From contig CADCIK010000029.1 in the NCBI GenBank assembly GCA_902801415.1, positions 1 through 64,000 on the forward strand: a DNA stretch of 64,000 nt, read 5' to 3'. The DNA comes from an uncultured Lachnospiraceae bacterium. Its GTDB lineage: Bacteria > Bacillota > Clostridia > Lachnospirales > Lachnospiraceae. Below, piece by piece: positions 1 to 8,869 of the stretch. The translations under genes and the position numbers were made by a program. The notes beneath the pieces are model-generated. The model saw only the letters and a program-made list of their open reading frames with translations. It did not search any database and had not been told where the DNA came from. Positions within the stretch are counted from its first letter, which is position 1. Each line of letters starts with the position of its first letter.

Positions 1-3
1 ATC

Positions 4-1164
4 ATGTCAGAGCAGACTTTTGAACAAATGCTTAACGAGTCTTTTAAGACAATTCATACGGGGGAGGCAGTTGAAGGTTCAGTCATCGACGTAAAGCCGA
101 ATGAAGCCATTTTGAACATTGGCTACAAGTCCGACGGAATTCTTACTCGCAACGAGTACACGAATGACAACACCGTGGATCTTACTGAGGTTCTGCATAT
201 TGGCGACAAGCTTGAAGTCAAGGTGGTAAAGGTTAACGATGGCGACGGTCAGGTCGTTCTTTCTTACAAGAGACTGGCTGCTGACCGCGGCAACAAGCGC
301 ATCGAGGAAGCTTATAACACGAAGGAAGTTCTCACAGCAAAGGTAACACAGGTCCTTTCCGGCGGACTCAGTGTAGTGGTTGATGAAGTCAGAGTATTCA
401 TCCCCGCCAGCCTGGTATCTGATACCTATGAGAAGGATCTGAACAAGTATCTCGGACAGGAGATCGAGTTCATGATCACCGAGTACAACCCGAACAGACG
501 CAGATACATCGGAAACCGCAAGGTTCTTCTGGTGGCGAAGCGTAAAGAGATGCAGGAGAAACTGTTCTCCACAATTCAGCCCGGCGACGTGGTTGAGGGA
601 ACAGTCAAGAATATCACCGATTTCGGCGCATTTGTAGATCTTGGTGGAGCAGATGGTCTGCTTCATATTTCTGAAATGAGCTGGGGCCGTGTAGAGAATC
701 CGAAGAAGGTCTTCAAGGTAGGCCAGCAGCTTCGTGTTCTGATCAAGGACATCCAGGGCACAAAGATCGCTCTGTCCCTGAAGTTCCCTGAAGAGAACCC
801 TTGGGCAGGCGCAGCTGAGAAGTATGCAGTCGGCACAGTTGTAACCGGCAGCGTTGCAAGAATGACTGATTTCGGCGCATTCGTAGAGCTTGAGCCCGGT
901 ATCGATGCACTGCTTCATGTTTCCCAGATCGCCAGAGAGCACATTGAGAAGCCTTCCGACGTCCTCAAGGTTGGACAGGAAGTCACTGCTAAGATCGTTG
1001 ATTTCAACGAGGACAGCAACAAGATCAGCCTCAGCGTCAAGCAGCTTCTGATCGAGGAAGAGAGAGCAAGACGCGCAGCAGAGCGCGCTCGCGAAGATGC
1101 GGACGTAGCATCTGTTGATGTTGATGCTTACATCGCAGCACACGCTGATGATGAGGAAGCTTGA
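4..1164 (+). CDS. rpsA: S1-domain RNA-binding protein (ribosomal protein S1 type), possibly 3' part of an IspH-S1 fusion
   Basis: Four S1/OB-fold repeats are visible at about residues 20-88, 108-178, 193-261 and 276-345; repeats 3 and 4 carry the classic TDFGAFV core and an LLH-[IV]-S motif. The last 40 residues are charged and Ala-rich. S1 proteins bind single-stranded mRNA on the 30S subunit and help translation initiation. The frame is open to the first base of the window, so the ATG at 4 may be an internal Met: in many Clostridia an S1 protein with this kind of N-terminal repeat is fused behind the isoprenoid enzyme IspH. I cannot see the upstream part. The gene ends 27 bases before a strong hairpin terminator shared with the convergent gene. 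Confidence 0.9.
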   Translation: MSEQTFEQMLNESFKTIHTGEAVEGSVIDVKPNEAILNIGYKSDGILTRNEYTNDNTVDLTEVLHIGDKLEVKVVKVNDGDGQVVLSYKRLAADRGNKRIEEAYNTKEVLTAKVTQVLSGGLSVVVDEVRVFIPASLVSDTYEKDLNKYLGQEIEFMITEYNPNRRRYIGNRKVLLVAKRKEMQEKLFSTIQPGDVVEGTVKNITDFGAFVDLGGADGLLHISEMSWGRVENPKKVFKVGQQLRVLIKDIQGTKIALSLKFPEENPWAGAAEKYAVGTVVTGSVARMTDFGAFVELEPGIDALLHVSQIAREHIEKPSDVLKVGQEVTAKIVDFNEDSNKISLSVKQLLIEEERARRAAERAREDADVASVDVDAYIAAHADDEEA

Positions 1165-1191
1165 TCACAGCTTTCGGGATACAACAAAAAT

Positions 1192-1228
1192 CAGAGTCAG
1201 GAACCAAGATTCCTGACTCTGTTTTTTT
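1192..1228. terminator. Bidirectional rho-independent terminator between rpsA and the yprB-like gene
   Basis: A perfect 12-bp stem (1192-1203 with 1210-1221) and a 6-nt loop are followed by seven T on the + strand; on the - strand the stem is followed by ATTTTTGTTG, so it can end both convergent transcripts. Confidence 0.9.
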
Positions 1229-1277
1229 GCTTTCCGGTGCGGCTCGCCGGGACCCGGCGGGCATTGCCGTAAGCGGA

Positions 1278-2381
1278 TCATTTACTGTCTTTGATATGGG
1301 CAAAGACGTAGGACGCGTAATCGGATAAAAAGCTCCGGTCTTTCTTGCAGTCATCCGAGAATTCGAAGAAGAGCTCCTTATCCGCGTACGCCCTCTTAAA
1401 GAACGGCGTGCGGTAGAGATCCCACTGGGGGAGGAAGGAGCCCGCTTTTCTTGTATAGCAGGTCTCGGGCTTGGCCTGTACTCTGTGGTTCTTTTCTACA
1501 TAAGAGGCCAGATATTTGTGAACAGCCATGTCCTCTTCGGGAAGAAAATAGTAGTCCTTGTAATTGGCGTAGAAGTACTTCATGACTTCTGTGTACAGCG
1601 GGATCTTGAGGATCCCCTCATCCCCCTCGATCTTGACATAGCAGTGATCGGCTGACGCGTACACGGGTGCGGGCAGGGCCCGGGGAAGACGGAAGAATAA
1701 GAACAGTTCCTCTTTCCTTGCCCCGTCATAATCGTTGTAATAATTGGCCTGCGCGCGGCGCACGTGGAAGGACGCGTTCTCGAGGTCCCTGTAAATGAGG
1801 AGCGGAAGAAGAGAGAGGAGTCCCAGAACATCCGCCTCGTTGTGGGCAAGGAGCCTGGCGAGAAGTTCCGGATCGGAATCAACGATGTATTTTCTGTAGA
1901 CCCGAACGAGGTCACCGCCGCTTTCGCTCTCAACGCGGCCGCTTCCAAGAAGTGCTTCCATCGTCTGCTGCTTGTAATCGGAGAGTCCCAGAAGGCGCCG
2001 GAAGGGCGTGATCACCTTATACAGGTCCAGAGACTTCATTGCATCAATGGAATGGGAGAGAGTATGGATCTCCAATCTCCTCCTGAGAAAGGGGAGATCG
2101 AACCGGTCGCCGTTATAGTGGACAAGGATCGGATAGCGGGAAGCGAATAAGAGGAAAGAAGACAGAACTTCTTTTTCTTCATTGCCGGTGGTATCCATCC
2201 ACTGGATCATGTTCCATCCATCCGGTTCGTGATAGACACACCCGATCAGATAGACGGCATTATGATCGGCGCTCAGTCCGGTCGTCTCGATATCGAGAAA
2301 GAGAAAATCGGACAGCGGCGCCGTACTTATAATAAGATCTTCCGCGACGGAAAGATCGATCGGTTTACTGATGATACGCAT
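1278..2381 (-). CDS. YprB-like ribonuclease H-fold exonuclease domain protein
   Basis: A protein of 367 residues with a DnaQ/RNase H-like exonuclease fold. Motif I is DIETTGL at about residue 30, a second acidic block is NGDRFDLPFL near residue 90, and the third is HNEADV near residue 180; these supply the metal-binding acids expected in DEDD exonucleases. The family (YprB, RNase_H_2) is widespread in Firmicutes but the substrate is not established. I chose the ATG at 2381 because AAGAGG lies just upstream; an in-frame TTG at 2423 would add 14 residues without a good ribosome site. It is transcribed divergently from thrC and convergently to rpsA. Confidence 0.75.
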   Translation of the reverse strand: MRIISKPIDLSVAEDLIISTAPLSDFLFLDIETTGLSADHNAVYLIGCVYHEPDGWNMIQWMDTTGNEEKEVLSSFLLFASRYPILVHYNGDRFDLPFLRRRLEIHTLSHSIDAMKSLDLYKVITPFRRLLGLSDYKQQTMEALLGSGRVESESGGDLVRVYRKYIVDSDPELLARLLAHNEADVLGLLSLLPLLIYRDLENASFHVRRAQANYYNDYDGARKEELFLFFRLPRALPAPVYASADHCYVKIEGDEGILKIPLYTEVMKYFYANYKDYYFLPEEDMAVHKYLASYVEKNHRVQAKPETCYTRKAGSFLPQWDLYRTPFFKRAYADKELFFEFSDDCKKDRSFLSDYASYVFAHIKDSK

Positions 2382-2457
2382 GGATGACCTCTTATCCAAA
2401 AAGAGATGAAAAAAGTTGTTCAAAATACATCTCTATACTATCATTTCGGATTCCATT

Positions 2458-2486
2458 TTGCTATTACCAAACGTTTGTGATACACT
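2458..2486 (+). promoter_or_regulatory. Promoter of thrC (sigma-A type, extended -10)
   Basis: TTGCTA at 2458-2463, 17-bp spacer, TACACT at 2481-2486, preceded by TGA, which gives a TGn extended -10. It lies 36 bases before the thrC start. Confidence 0.6.
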
Positions 2487-2522
2487 ATCACCCGTAGATT
2501 ATTAATGAAAGGAAGCAATCTG

Positions 2523-4007
2523 ATGGATATCATGTACAGAAGCACCCGTTCAGAAAGTAAGCCCATTACAGCCTCTCAGGCGATCCTTCGCGGATTCCCC
2601 GAAGACGGAGGCCTCTATGTTCCCACAGCGGTTCCTTCGCTGGATACGGGACTGGAAGTGCTTGCGGCAATGGATTACAAGGGCGTGGCTTATGAAGTCA
2701 TGCGCCTTCTTCTTACGGACTACACAGATGAGGAGCTCAAGGCGTGCATTGAAAGCGCCTATGACAGCAAGTTCGATACGGATGAGATCGTCCCTCTGAA
2801 AAAGTCCGGAGATGCCTGGTATCTGGAACTGTTCCACGGCCCTACGATCGCGTTCAAAGATATGGCGCTCTCTATTTTGCCCTATCTGATGACGACGGCG
2901 GCAGCCAAGAACGGATCCGGCAAGGAGATCGTGATCCTGACAGCGACGAGCGGCGACACCGGCAAGGCTGCGCTCGCGGGCTTTGCTGGCGTCAAGGGAA
3001 CAAAGATCATGGTCTTTTATCCCAAGAACGGCGTATCCTCCATTCAGGAGAGACAGATGGTGACGACTGTCGGAGCCAATACAAGAGTCATCGGTATTAA
3101 CGGCAACTTCGACGACGCACAGACCAGTGTCAAAAACCTGTTCACCGATCAGGTGCTCGTCTCGGAGATGGCGGAGCACGGCATGCAGTTTTCCTCTGCC
3201 AACTCGATCAATATCGGACGCCTGACGCCTCAGATTGTTTATTATGTATTTGCCTATACAAGACTTCTTGCAGACGGTGCGATCAAGGCCGGGGACCCGG
3301 TCAATTTTGTGGTGCCTACAGGCAATTTCGGCAATATTCTGGCCGCTTACTACGCAAAGAGAATGGGCCTTCCGATCGGCAAACTGATCTGTGCGTCCAA
3401 CTCCAATAAGGTCCTGTTCGATTTCTTTGAGACAGGCGAGTATGACAGAAACCGCGAGTTTATCCTGACCAGCTCTCCCTCCATGGACATTCTGATCTCC
3501 AGCAATCTCGAGAGACTGATCTACCACATCAGCGGAGACAGCGCGGACCGCTGTGCCGCGTTTATGAAGGAACTCAAGGAGACCGGAAAGTATACGATCA
3601 CTGAAGAGATGAGAGCGCAGCTGTCTGACTTTGTAAGCGGCTATGCCGATGAGGAGCAGACTGCGGCGGAGATCCGCGAAGTCTTTGAGAACGACGGCTA
3701 TGTGATCGATCCTCACACCGCGGTCGCCAGCAGCGTATACAGAAGATACCGCAGAGAGACCGGCGACAGCACACCTTCCGTGATCGACTCTACGGCAAGC
3801 CCCTTCAAATTCGAGGGATCCGTCATGAAAGCGCTCGGACAGGATACTTCCCTGCCGGATCTCGAACTCGCCGACAAGCTCAGCGAAGTCGCGAAGGTTC
3901 CCGTTCCCAAGGCCGTGAGCGATCTGCGGGATGCGCCTGTGCTGCACGACATTGTCTGCGACAGGGACGATATGAAGCGGGAAGTGAAGCGTTTTCTCGG
4001 ACTTTGA
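2523..4007 (+). CDS. thrC: Threonine synthase
   Basis: Converts O-phosphohomoserine to L-threonine using pyridoxal phosphate. The PLP lysine sits in the motif HGPTIAFKDMAL (Lys about residue 112), and the phosphate-binding loop TATSGDTGKAAL follows at about residue 140. The protein has 494 residues, normal for the long bacterial/fungal type of threonine synthase, and an N-terminal block (YRSTR...GLYVP) typical of the family. Start chosen at 2523 because AAAGGAAG lies 7 bases upstream; an ATG at 2505 is in frame but lies in front of that site. No thrB or hom is adjacent, so pathway partners are elsewhere. The next gene begins 80 bases downstream and may be co-transcribed. Confidence 0.95.
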   Translation: MDIMYRSTRSESKPITASQAILRGFPEDGGLYVPTAVPSLDTGLEVLAAMDYKGVAYEVMRLLLTDYTDEELKACIESAYDSKFDTDEIVPLKKSGDAWYLELFHGPTIAFKDMALSILPYLMTTAAAKNGSGKEIVILTATSGDTGKAALAGFAGVKGTKIMVFYPKNGVSSIQERQMVTTVGANTRVIGINGNFDDAQTSVKNLFTDQVLVSEMAEHGMQFSSANSINIGRLTPQIVYYVFAYTRLLADGAIKAGDPVNFVVPTGNFGNILAAYYAKRMGLPIGKLICASNSNKVLFDFFETGEYDRNREFILTSSPSMDILISSNLERLIYHISGDSADRCAAFMKELKETGKYTITEEMRAQLSDFVSGYADEEQTAAEIREVFENDGYVIDPHTAVASSVYRRYRRETGDSTPSVIDSTASPFKFEGSVMKALGQDTSLPDLELADKLSEVAKVPVPKAVSDLRDAPVLHDIVCDRDDMKREVKRFLGL

Positions 4008-4087
4008 CGGGAACGGATACAATTTATCAGAACTATATCAACAGATCATCCATGATCGGCGGCTTCTGCGCCGCCCGGGAGGCAGGA

Positions 4088-5923
4088 ATGAGCGACATCA
4101 ACAGAGAAAGGATCGAAAAGCTTCGCAAGGTGATGGCCGGAGAAGGCATCACCGCGTATATGATCCCTACAGCAGACTTTCACAATTCCGAATACGCGGC
4201 TGAGTATTTTCACGCGAGAGAGTATTTCAGCGGATTTACGGGATCTGCGGGAACCCTGATCGTGACCGCGGACGAGGCGTGTCTGTGGACCGACGGGCGG
4301 TATTTTATCCAGGCGGCAGGCGAGCTGGAAGGATCCGGCGTGAAGCTGATGAAAATGGGGGAACCCGGCGTACCTGCGATCAGCGAGTACCTGCGCGGCG
4401 TCCTGGATGAGGGCGGCGTGCTCGGCTTTGACGGAAGATGCGTTCCCTTCAAGGAGGGAAAGACGTTTGAGAAGCTTGCAAAGAGCAGAAAAGCCGGTCT
4501 TGTGATCGACAAAGACCTCGCGGATAAGATCTGGACCGACAGACCTGCGCTTCCCTGCCACCCCGTTATGATCCTGGAAGACGGATACAGCGGAGAGGAT
4601 ATAGATTCAAAGCTCGGCCGGCTCAGGGACGTGATGCATGAGAACGGCGCGTCTGTCTATATTGACAGTAAGCTCGACAGCATTATGTGGCTTCTCAACA
4701 TCCGCGGCGCGGACGTGACCTGCAACCCTGTCGCGCTCTGCCACATTCTTGTCGATGACAGGAACGTATATCTGTTTATCCAGGACGGAGAAGTGACGGG
4801 CGAACTGCGCGCGTACGCGGCGCTTCACAGGATCTCGATCCTCCCCTATGACGACTTCGAAGAATTCCTCGGCATATACGACTATAAGTCCGACGTTATG
4901 TATGACCCGGACAGCATCAGCTACAGGGTCCGCATGGCGGCGGCACAGGGAGCGGCGAAGTCAGGGAACAGCTGGGAACTTGTGGAAGCAGGCAGTCCCC
5001 TGCAGACCTTCAAATGTGTCAAGAACGCAGTTGAGATGGCCAACATCCGGGGCTGCTATAAGAGAGACAGCGTGCAGCTCTGCCGCTTCATCAAGTGGTT
5101 GACCGAAGAGGTCAAAAGACCGGTTTCAGAGAGAGGACCTCTGACCGAATCAGGCGCTGCAGCGCATCTCGATAATCTGCGCGCCGAGCTTTCCGACTAT
5201 ATGGATCTCTCCTTCGAGACGATCTCCGCCTATGGTCCCAATGCGGCCATGATGCATTACAGCGCTGTGCCCGGCGTCTCAGACGCGGAACTGAAACCGG
5301 AGGGAATGCTCCTCGTGGATTCGGGCGGACAGTATCTGACCGGCACGACGGACGTGACCAGGACGATCGCACTCGGCCCGGTGACGGATGAGATGAAAAA
5401 GCACTATACTTTGACCGCTGTGTCCAATCTGCAGCTTATGGACGCGGTGTTCCTGGAAGGATGTACAGGCGCAAATCTGGATATTCTGGCCAGAGAGCCT
5501 ATGTGGCGGGAAGGCCTGGACTATAAATGCGGCACGGGACACGGGATCGGTTACTATCTGGGCGTCCACGAGTCTCCACCGTCTATCCGCTGGAAGGTAT
5601 TCCCGGGAAGACAGGACACGCCGTTTAAACCCGGCATGATCGTATCGGATGAGCCCGGCGTCTATCTGGAAGGAAAGTACGGCATCCGCATTGAGACGAT
5701 CCTGGAAGTCGTGGATCACGAAGAGAACGAGTGGGGACACTTCTTCGCGTTTGAGCCGCTCACGCTGGTTCCCTTTGACAGAGACCTCATTGACGTGAAG
5801 TACCTGACGCCTGAGACAAGACAGAGCCTCAACGACTATCACATGAGAGTGCGGTCGGAGCTCATGCCTCTGATGGATGAAGAAGAGCAGGCCTGGCTGT
5901 TCGAGCGGACAGAGCCTGTCTGA
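4088..5923 (+). CDS. Aminopeptidase P family protein (Xaa-Pro aminopeptidase, M24B)
   Basis: Cytosolic metallopeptidase that removes an N-terminal residue preceding proline. The 611-residue chain has the three-part layout of the long aminopeptidase P form: two creatinase-like N-terminal domains and a C-terminal pita-bread catalytic domain. Dinuclear metal ligands are visible: Asp in LLVDSGG (about 411), Asp in TTDVTR (422), His in GTGHGIG (485), Glu in DEPGVY (522) and Glu in IRIET (536). Start set at 4088 where GGGAGG precedes the ATG by 5 bases; longer in-frame starts overlap thrC and lack a ribosome site. A strong promoter for a small RNA begins just past its stop. Confidence 0.92.
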   Translation: MSDINRERIEKLRKVMAGEGITAYMIPTADFHNSEYAAEYFHAREYFSGFTGSAGTLIVTADEACLWTDGRYFIQAAGELEGSGVKLMKMGEPGVPAISEYLRGVLDEGGVLGFDGRCVPFKEGKTFEKLAKSRKAGLVIDKDLADKIWTDRPALPCHPVMILEDGYSGEDIDSKLGRLRDVMHENGASVYIDSKLDSIMWLLNIRGADVTCNPVALCHILVDDRNVYLFIQDGEVTGELRAYAALHRISILPYDDFEEFLGIYDYKSDVMYDPDSISYRVRMAAAQGAAKSGNSWELVEAGSPLQTFKCVKNAVEMANIRGCYKRDSVQLCRFIKWLTEEVKRPVSERGPLTESGAAAHLDNLRAELSDYMDLSFETISAYGPNAAMMHYSAVPGVSDAELKPEGMLLVDSGGQYLTGTTDVTRTIALGPVTDEMKKHYTLTAVSNLQLMDAVFLEGCTGANLDILAREPMWREGLDYKCGTGHGIGYYLGVHESPPSIRWKVFPGRQDTPFKPGMIVSDEPGVYLEGKYGIRIETILEVVDHEENEWGHFFAFEPLTLVPFDRDLIDVKYLTPETRQSLNDYHMRVRSELMPLMDEEEQAWLFERTEPV

Positions 5924-5929
5924 TGCGGA

Positions 5930-5958
5930 TTGTATGTAAGATCGCAGTATGTTATAAT
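5930..5958 (+). promoter_or_regulatory. Strong promoter of the 6S-like RNA
   Basis: TTGTAT at 5930-5935, 17-bp spacer and a consensus TATAAT at 5953-5958 with the extended element TGT directly before it. Transcription should start near 5965, exactly where the folded RNA begins. Confidence 0.8.
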
Positions 5959-5964
5959 GAATAT

Positions 5965-6150
5965 GCCTGAAAGGCCACTATTTCCGTTATTTTGAACCTA
6001 CAATTACTTTAAACGGGAATCTCATATTGCTCATGCGGCTGTCACGCCTCCGGCGCAATCGCGCTGCCAGTGGAAGGCAAAAGTATGAGCTGCGGACACC
6101 CACCTGGCATGCGTGCTAGGAGTCAAAATACGGAACCGGCGTTTCAGGCT
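5965..6150 (+). ncRNA. ssrS: 6S RNA-like regulator of RNA polymerase
   Basis: About 186 nt that fold into a single long rod. A basal pair is GCCTGAAA (5965-5972) with TTTCAGGC (6142-6149). The closing helix TTCCGTTATTTTGAACCTA (5982-6000) pairs with 6117-6135 with one bulge and two mismatches. A large open bubble follows (6001-6020 against 6090-6116), then an apical stem that begins CTCATA (6021-6026) with TATGAG (6084-6089). Closing stem, big central bubble and apical stem are the hallmark of 6S RNA, which mimics an open promoter and binds the housekeeping holoenzyme. The strong consensus promoter, lack of any reading frame and length also fit. I infer identity from structure alone, without an alignment. 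Confidence 0.72.
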
Positions 6151-6202
6151 TTGTTGCGCTTTAAACGGGCTGCTCTGCGGTCCGGGGAATAAGGTTTTTC
6201 GG

Positions 6203-6240
6203 GTGCATCCTTATACAACTGTATGAAGATGCACATTTTT
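6203..6240 (+). terminator. Hairpin terminator after the 6S-like RNA
   Basis: GTGCATC (6203-6209) pairs with GATGCAC (6228-6234), continued by TTATAC with GTATGA, and is followed by ATTTTT. It closes the 379-base space between the two peptidase genes; the stretch 6151-6202 shows nothing else I can name. Confidence 0.7.
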
Positions 6241-6302
6241 ATGAGAAAGAAATGCGGCCTTATCAGACCGTTTTCAGTTATAAATTCAGTAAGGAGCAGG
6301 AA

Positions 6303-7727
6303 ATGGTAAGAGTAAATGCATGGAATACATTCGATCGTGGGCAGCACAAGTCATGTATGGATCTCGCGGAAGACTATAAGGAGTTTTTGAGCAGCTGCAA
6401 GACGGAGCGCGAATGCGTGGACCGTTTTGTGAACGATGCGGAAGCCAACGGATATATGGAACTCAATGAGGTGCGCCGGGAAGGCAGAAAACTGAAGGCC
6501 GGTGACAGGGTCTACAGTGTGTGGATGAACAAATCCATGGTCATGTTTGAGATCGGCAGGGCGCCGATCGAGGAAGGCCTCAATATTGTCGGCGCGCATA
6601 TTGATTCCCCCAGGCTCGACGTCAAGCAGAATCCCCTCTATGAAGACAGCGATATCGCATATCTGGACACTCATTATTACGGGGGCATCAAGAAGTATCA
6701 GTATGTGACGCTCCCTCTGGCTATTCACGGCGTGATCGTGAAGAAAAGCGGAGAGACCGTGATCCTGCGCGTAGGTGAGGATGAAGACGATCCGGTATTC
6801 TTTATCTCGGATCTTCTGATCCATCTGTCCCAGGAGCAGATGAAGAAGCCGGCAGCTTCCGTCATTGAGGGAGAAGCGCTGGATGTGATCATCGGCAGCA
6901 AGCCCGTTTATCTGGATGAGAGTGTTAAGGACAGCAGTGAAGACAGCAGCAAAGACGCGGTGAAGAAAGCCCTTCTCAGGATCCTGGAAGAGTACTACGG
7001 GATCGACGAGGAAGACTTTGTGTCCGCTGAGCTCGAGGTGGTTCCGGCCGGCAAGGCAAGGGACGCCGGATTTGACCGGAGCATGATCCTCGGATACGGA
7101 CAGGATGACCGTGCCTGCGCATATCCCGCTTTCCGCGCGCAGATCGAGTCCCATGACCTTGACAGAACGAGCTGCGCGCTCCTTGTTGATAAGGAAGAGA
7201 TCGGAAGCGTAGGCGCGACCGGCATGCGGTCCAGATTCTTTGAAAACGCGCTTGCAGAACTCATGGATCTGTGCGGCCAGTACAGCGAGCTGTCCCTCAG
7301 AAGAGCGCTTGCCAACAGCTGCATGCTCTCTTCAGACGTAAGCATCGCCTTTGATCCTTCTTACGCGTCTGTCTTCGAGAAGAAGAATAGCTCTTATCTC
7401 GGAAAGGGTGTCGCGTTTAACAAATTCACGGGAGCCCGCGGCAAATCCGGATCCAATGACGCGAATGCGGAATACATCGCGCATCTTCGGCAGATCTTCG
7501 AAGAGGAGAAGGTCTGCGTTCAGACATCGGAACTTGGAAAGGTCGACGCCGGCGGCGGCGGGACCATCGCGTATATCCTGGCGCTGTACGGCATGAATGT
7601 CATCGACTGCGGCGTGCCGGTGCTGAGCATGCATTCTCCCTGGGAAGCGATCAGCAAAGCGGACCTCTATTCGGCTTTATGCGCATACAGAGCCTTCTTC
7701 AAAAAAGCATCGCTGAAAAGCATATGA
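6303..7727 (+). CDS. M18 family aminopeptidase (aspartyl aminopeptidase type)
   Basis: Zinc aminopeptidase of the tetrahedral M18 family, which preferentially removes acidic N-terminal residues. Metal ligands can be followed through the 474-residue protein: His in GAHIDSPRLD (about 99), Asp in GYGQDDRA (about 269), the Glu pair in DKEEIGS (298-299), Asp in SDVSIAFD (345) and His in SMHSPWE (444). Start at 6303 is fixed by AAGGAG six bases upstream; the longer frame from 6252 starts without a ribosome site. It follows the 6S-like RNA terminator and is 24 bases in front of queA. Confidence 0.92.
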   Translation: MVRVNAWNTFDRGQHKSCMDLAEDYKEFLSSCKTERECVDRFVNDAEANGYMELNEVRREGRKLKAGDRVYSVWMNKSMVMFEIGRAPIEEGLNIVGAHIDSPRLDVKQNPLYEDSDIAYLDTHYYGGIKKYQYVTLPLAIHGVIVKKSGETVILRVGEDEDDPVFFISDLLIHLSQEQMKKPAASVIEGEALDVIIGSKPVYLDESVKDSSEDSSKDAVKKALLRILEEYYGIDEEDFVSAELEVVPAGKARDAGFDRSMILGYGQDDRACAYPAFRAQIESHDLDRTSCALLVDKEEIGSVGATGMRSRFFENALAELMDLCGQYSELSLRRALANSCMLSSDVSIAFDPSYASVFEKKNSSYLGKGVAFNKFTGARGKSGSNDANAEYIAHLRQIFEEEKVCVQTSELGKVDAGGGGTIAYILALYGMNVIDCGVPVLSMHSPWEAISKADLYSALCAYRAFFKKASLKSI

Positions 7728-7751
7728 TCAGATCATAGATAAGAGTGGTAT

Positions 7752-8795
7752 ATGGAACAGGCAAAAGGACTTAAAACATCGGATTATTATTTTGACCTGC
7801 CGCAGGAGCTGATCGCGCAGGACCCCCTGGAGGACAGGGCGGCTTCCCGGCTTCTGGTGATGAACAGGCAGACGGGAGAGATCGAACACAGGGTTTTCAG
7901 GGACATCAAAGAGTATCTGCGGCCCGGCGATACGCTGGTGCTCAATGACACCAAGGTGATCCCTGCAAGACTTCTGGGGACCAAAGAGGAGACCGGCGCG
8001 AATGTGGAGATCCTCCTTCTGAAGCGGCTGAGCGCTGACCGGTGGGAGACGCTGGTCCGGCCGGGCAAGAAACTTCGGCCCGGTGCGCGGGTATCTTTTG
8101 GCGGAGGGATCCTCAAAGCGACGATCCTGGACATACTGGACGAGGGGAACAGGCTCGTTGAATTTGAATACGAGGGGATCTTTGAAGAGGTTCTGGACAA
8201 ACTCGGTGAAATGCCGCTTCCGCCTTATATCACCCATAAACTGAAGGACAAGAATATGTACCAGACAGTTTATGCCAGATATGAGGGAAGCGCCGCGGCC
8301 CCTACCGCAGGCCTTCATTTTACGGATGAGCTGCTCGATGCGCTCCGGCAGGCGGGCGTCAATACGGCGTTTGTGACACTGCATGTGGGCCTTGGAACAT
8401 TCAGGCCGGTGAAGGTCGACGACGTCACCAGCCATCACATGCACACGGAGTGGTATAATGTCCCCGAAGAAGCCGCTGCGCTGATCAACCGCACACATGC
8501 GGAAGGACACAGGGTGATCTGTGTAGGCACGACTGCCTGCAGGACCGTGGAGAGCGCCGCGGATGAGAGCGGGACCGTGCATGCGGGATGCGATGACACG
8601 TCGATCTTTATCTACCCGGGATACAGGTTCAGGGTCATGGACGGGCTGATCACCAACTTCCATCTTCCCGAATCGACGCTGGTAATGCTGGTCTCGGCGT
8701 TCGCGGGAAGAGAAAAAGTACTTGGCGCCTATGAAGAAGCGATCCGCGAGGGTTACAGATTCTTTTCTTTTGGAGATGCCTGCTTCTTTTATTGA
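7752..8795 (+). CDS. queA: S-adenosylmethionine:tRNA ribosyltransferase-isomerase QueA
   Basis: Transfers and isomerises the ribosyl part of SAM to 7-aminomethyl-7-deazaguanine in tRNA, giving epoxyqueuosine. Full length (347 residues) with family signatures: N-terminal [17 protein letters not shown], then [11 protein letters not shown], a central APTAGLHFT block near residue 180, [11 protein letters not shown], and the C-terminal [10 protein letters not shown] motif. The ribosome site is weak (GATAAGAGTGG). No tgt or queG is adjacent, unlike in many Firmicutes. The next gene has its own promoter and belongs to a different function. Confidence 0.97.
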   Translation: MEQAKGLKTSDYYFDLPQELIAQDPLEDRAASRLLVMNRQTGEIEHRVFRDIKEYLRPGDTLVLNDTKVIPARLLGTKEETGANVEILLLKRLSADRWETLVRPGKKLRPGARVSFGGGILKATILDILDEGNRLVEFEYEGIFEEVLDKLGEMPLPPYITHKLKDKNMYQTVYARYEGSAAAPTAGLHFTDELLDALRQAGVNTAFVTLHVGLGTFRPVKVDDVTSHHMHTEWYNVPEEAAALINRTHAEGHRVICVGTTACRTVESAADESGTVHAGCDDTSIFIYPGYRFRVMDGLITNFHLPESTLVMLVSAFAGREKVLGAYEEAIREGYRFFSFGDACFFY

Positions 8796-8803
8796 GTCTG
8801 TTA

Positions 8804-8833
8804 TTGAAAAAGAGCACTGCGATATGATAGTAT
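8804..8833 (+). promoter_or_regulatory. Promoter of the surface-polysaccharide cluster
   Basis: TTGAAA at 8804-8809, 18-bp spacer, TAGTAT at 8828-8833 with TGA directly before it (extended -10). It is placed 37 bases before the first gene of the cluster. Confidence 0.55.
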
Positions 8834-8869
8834 TGAACTGGTAAACTATAAATCGCTTTGGAGTCAGAA

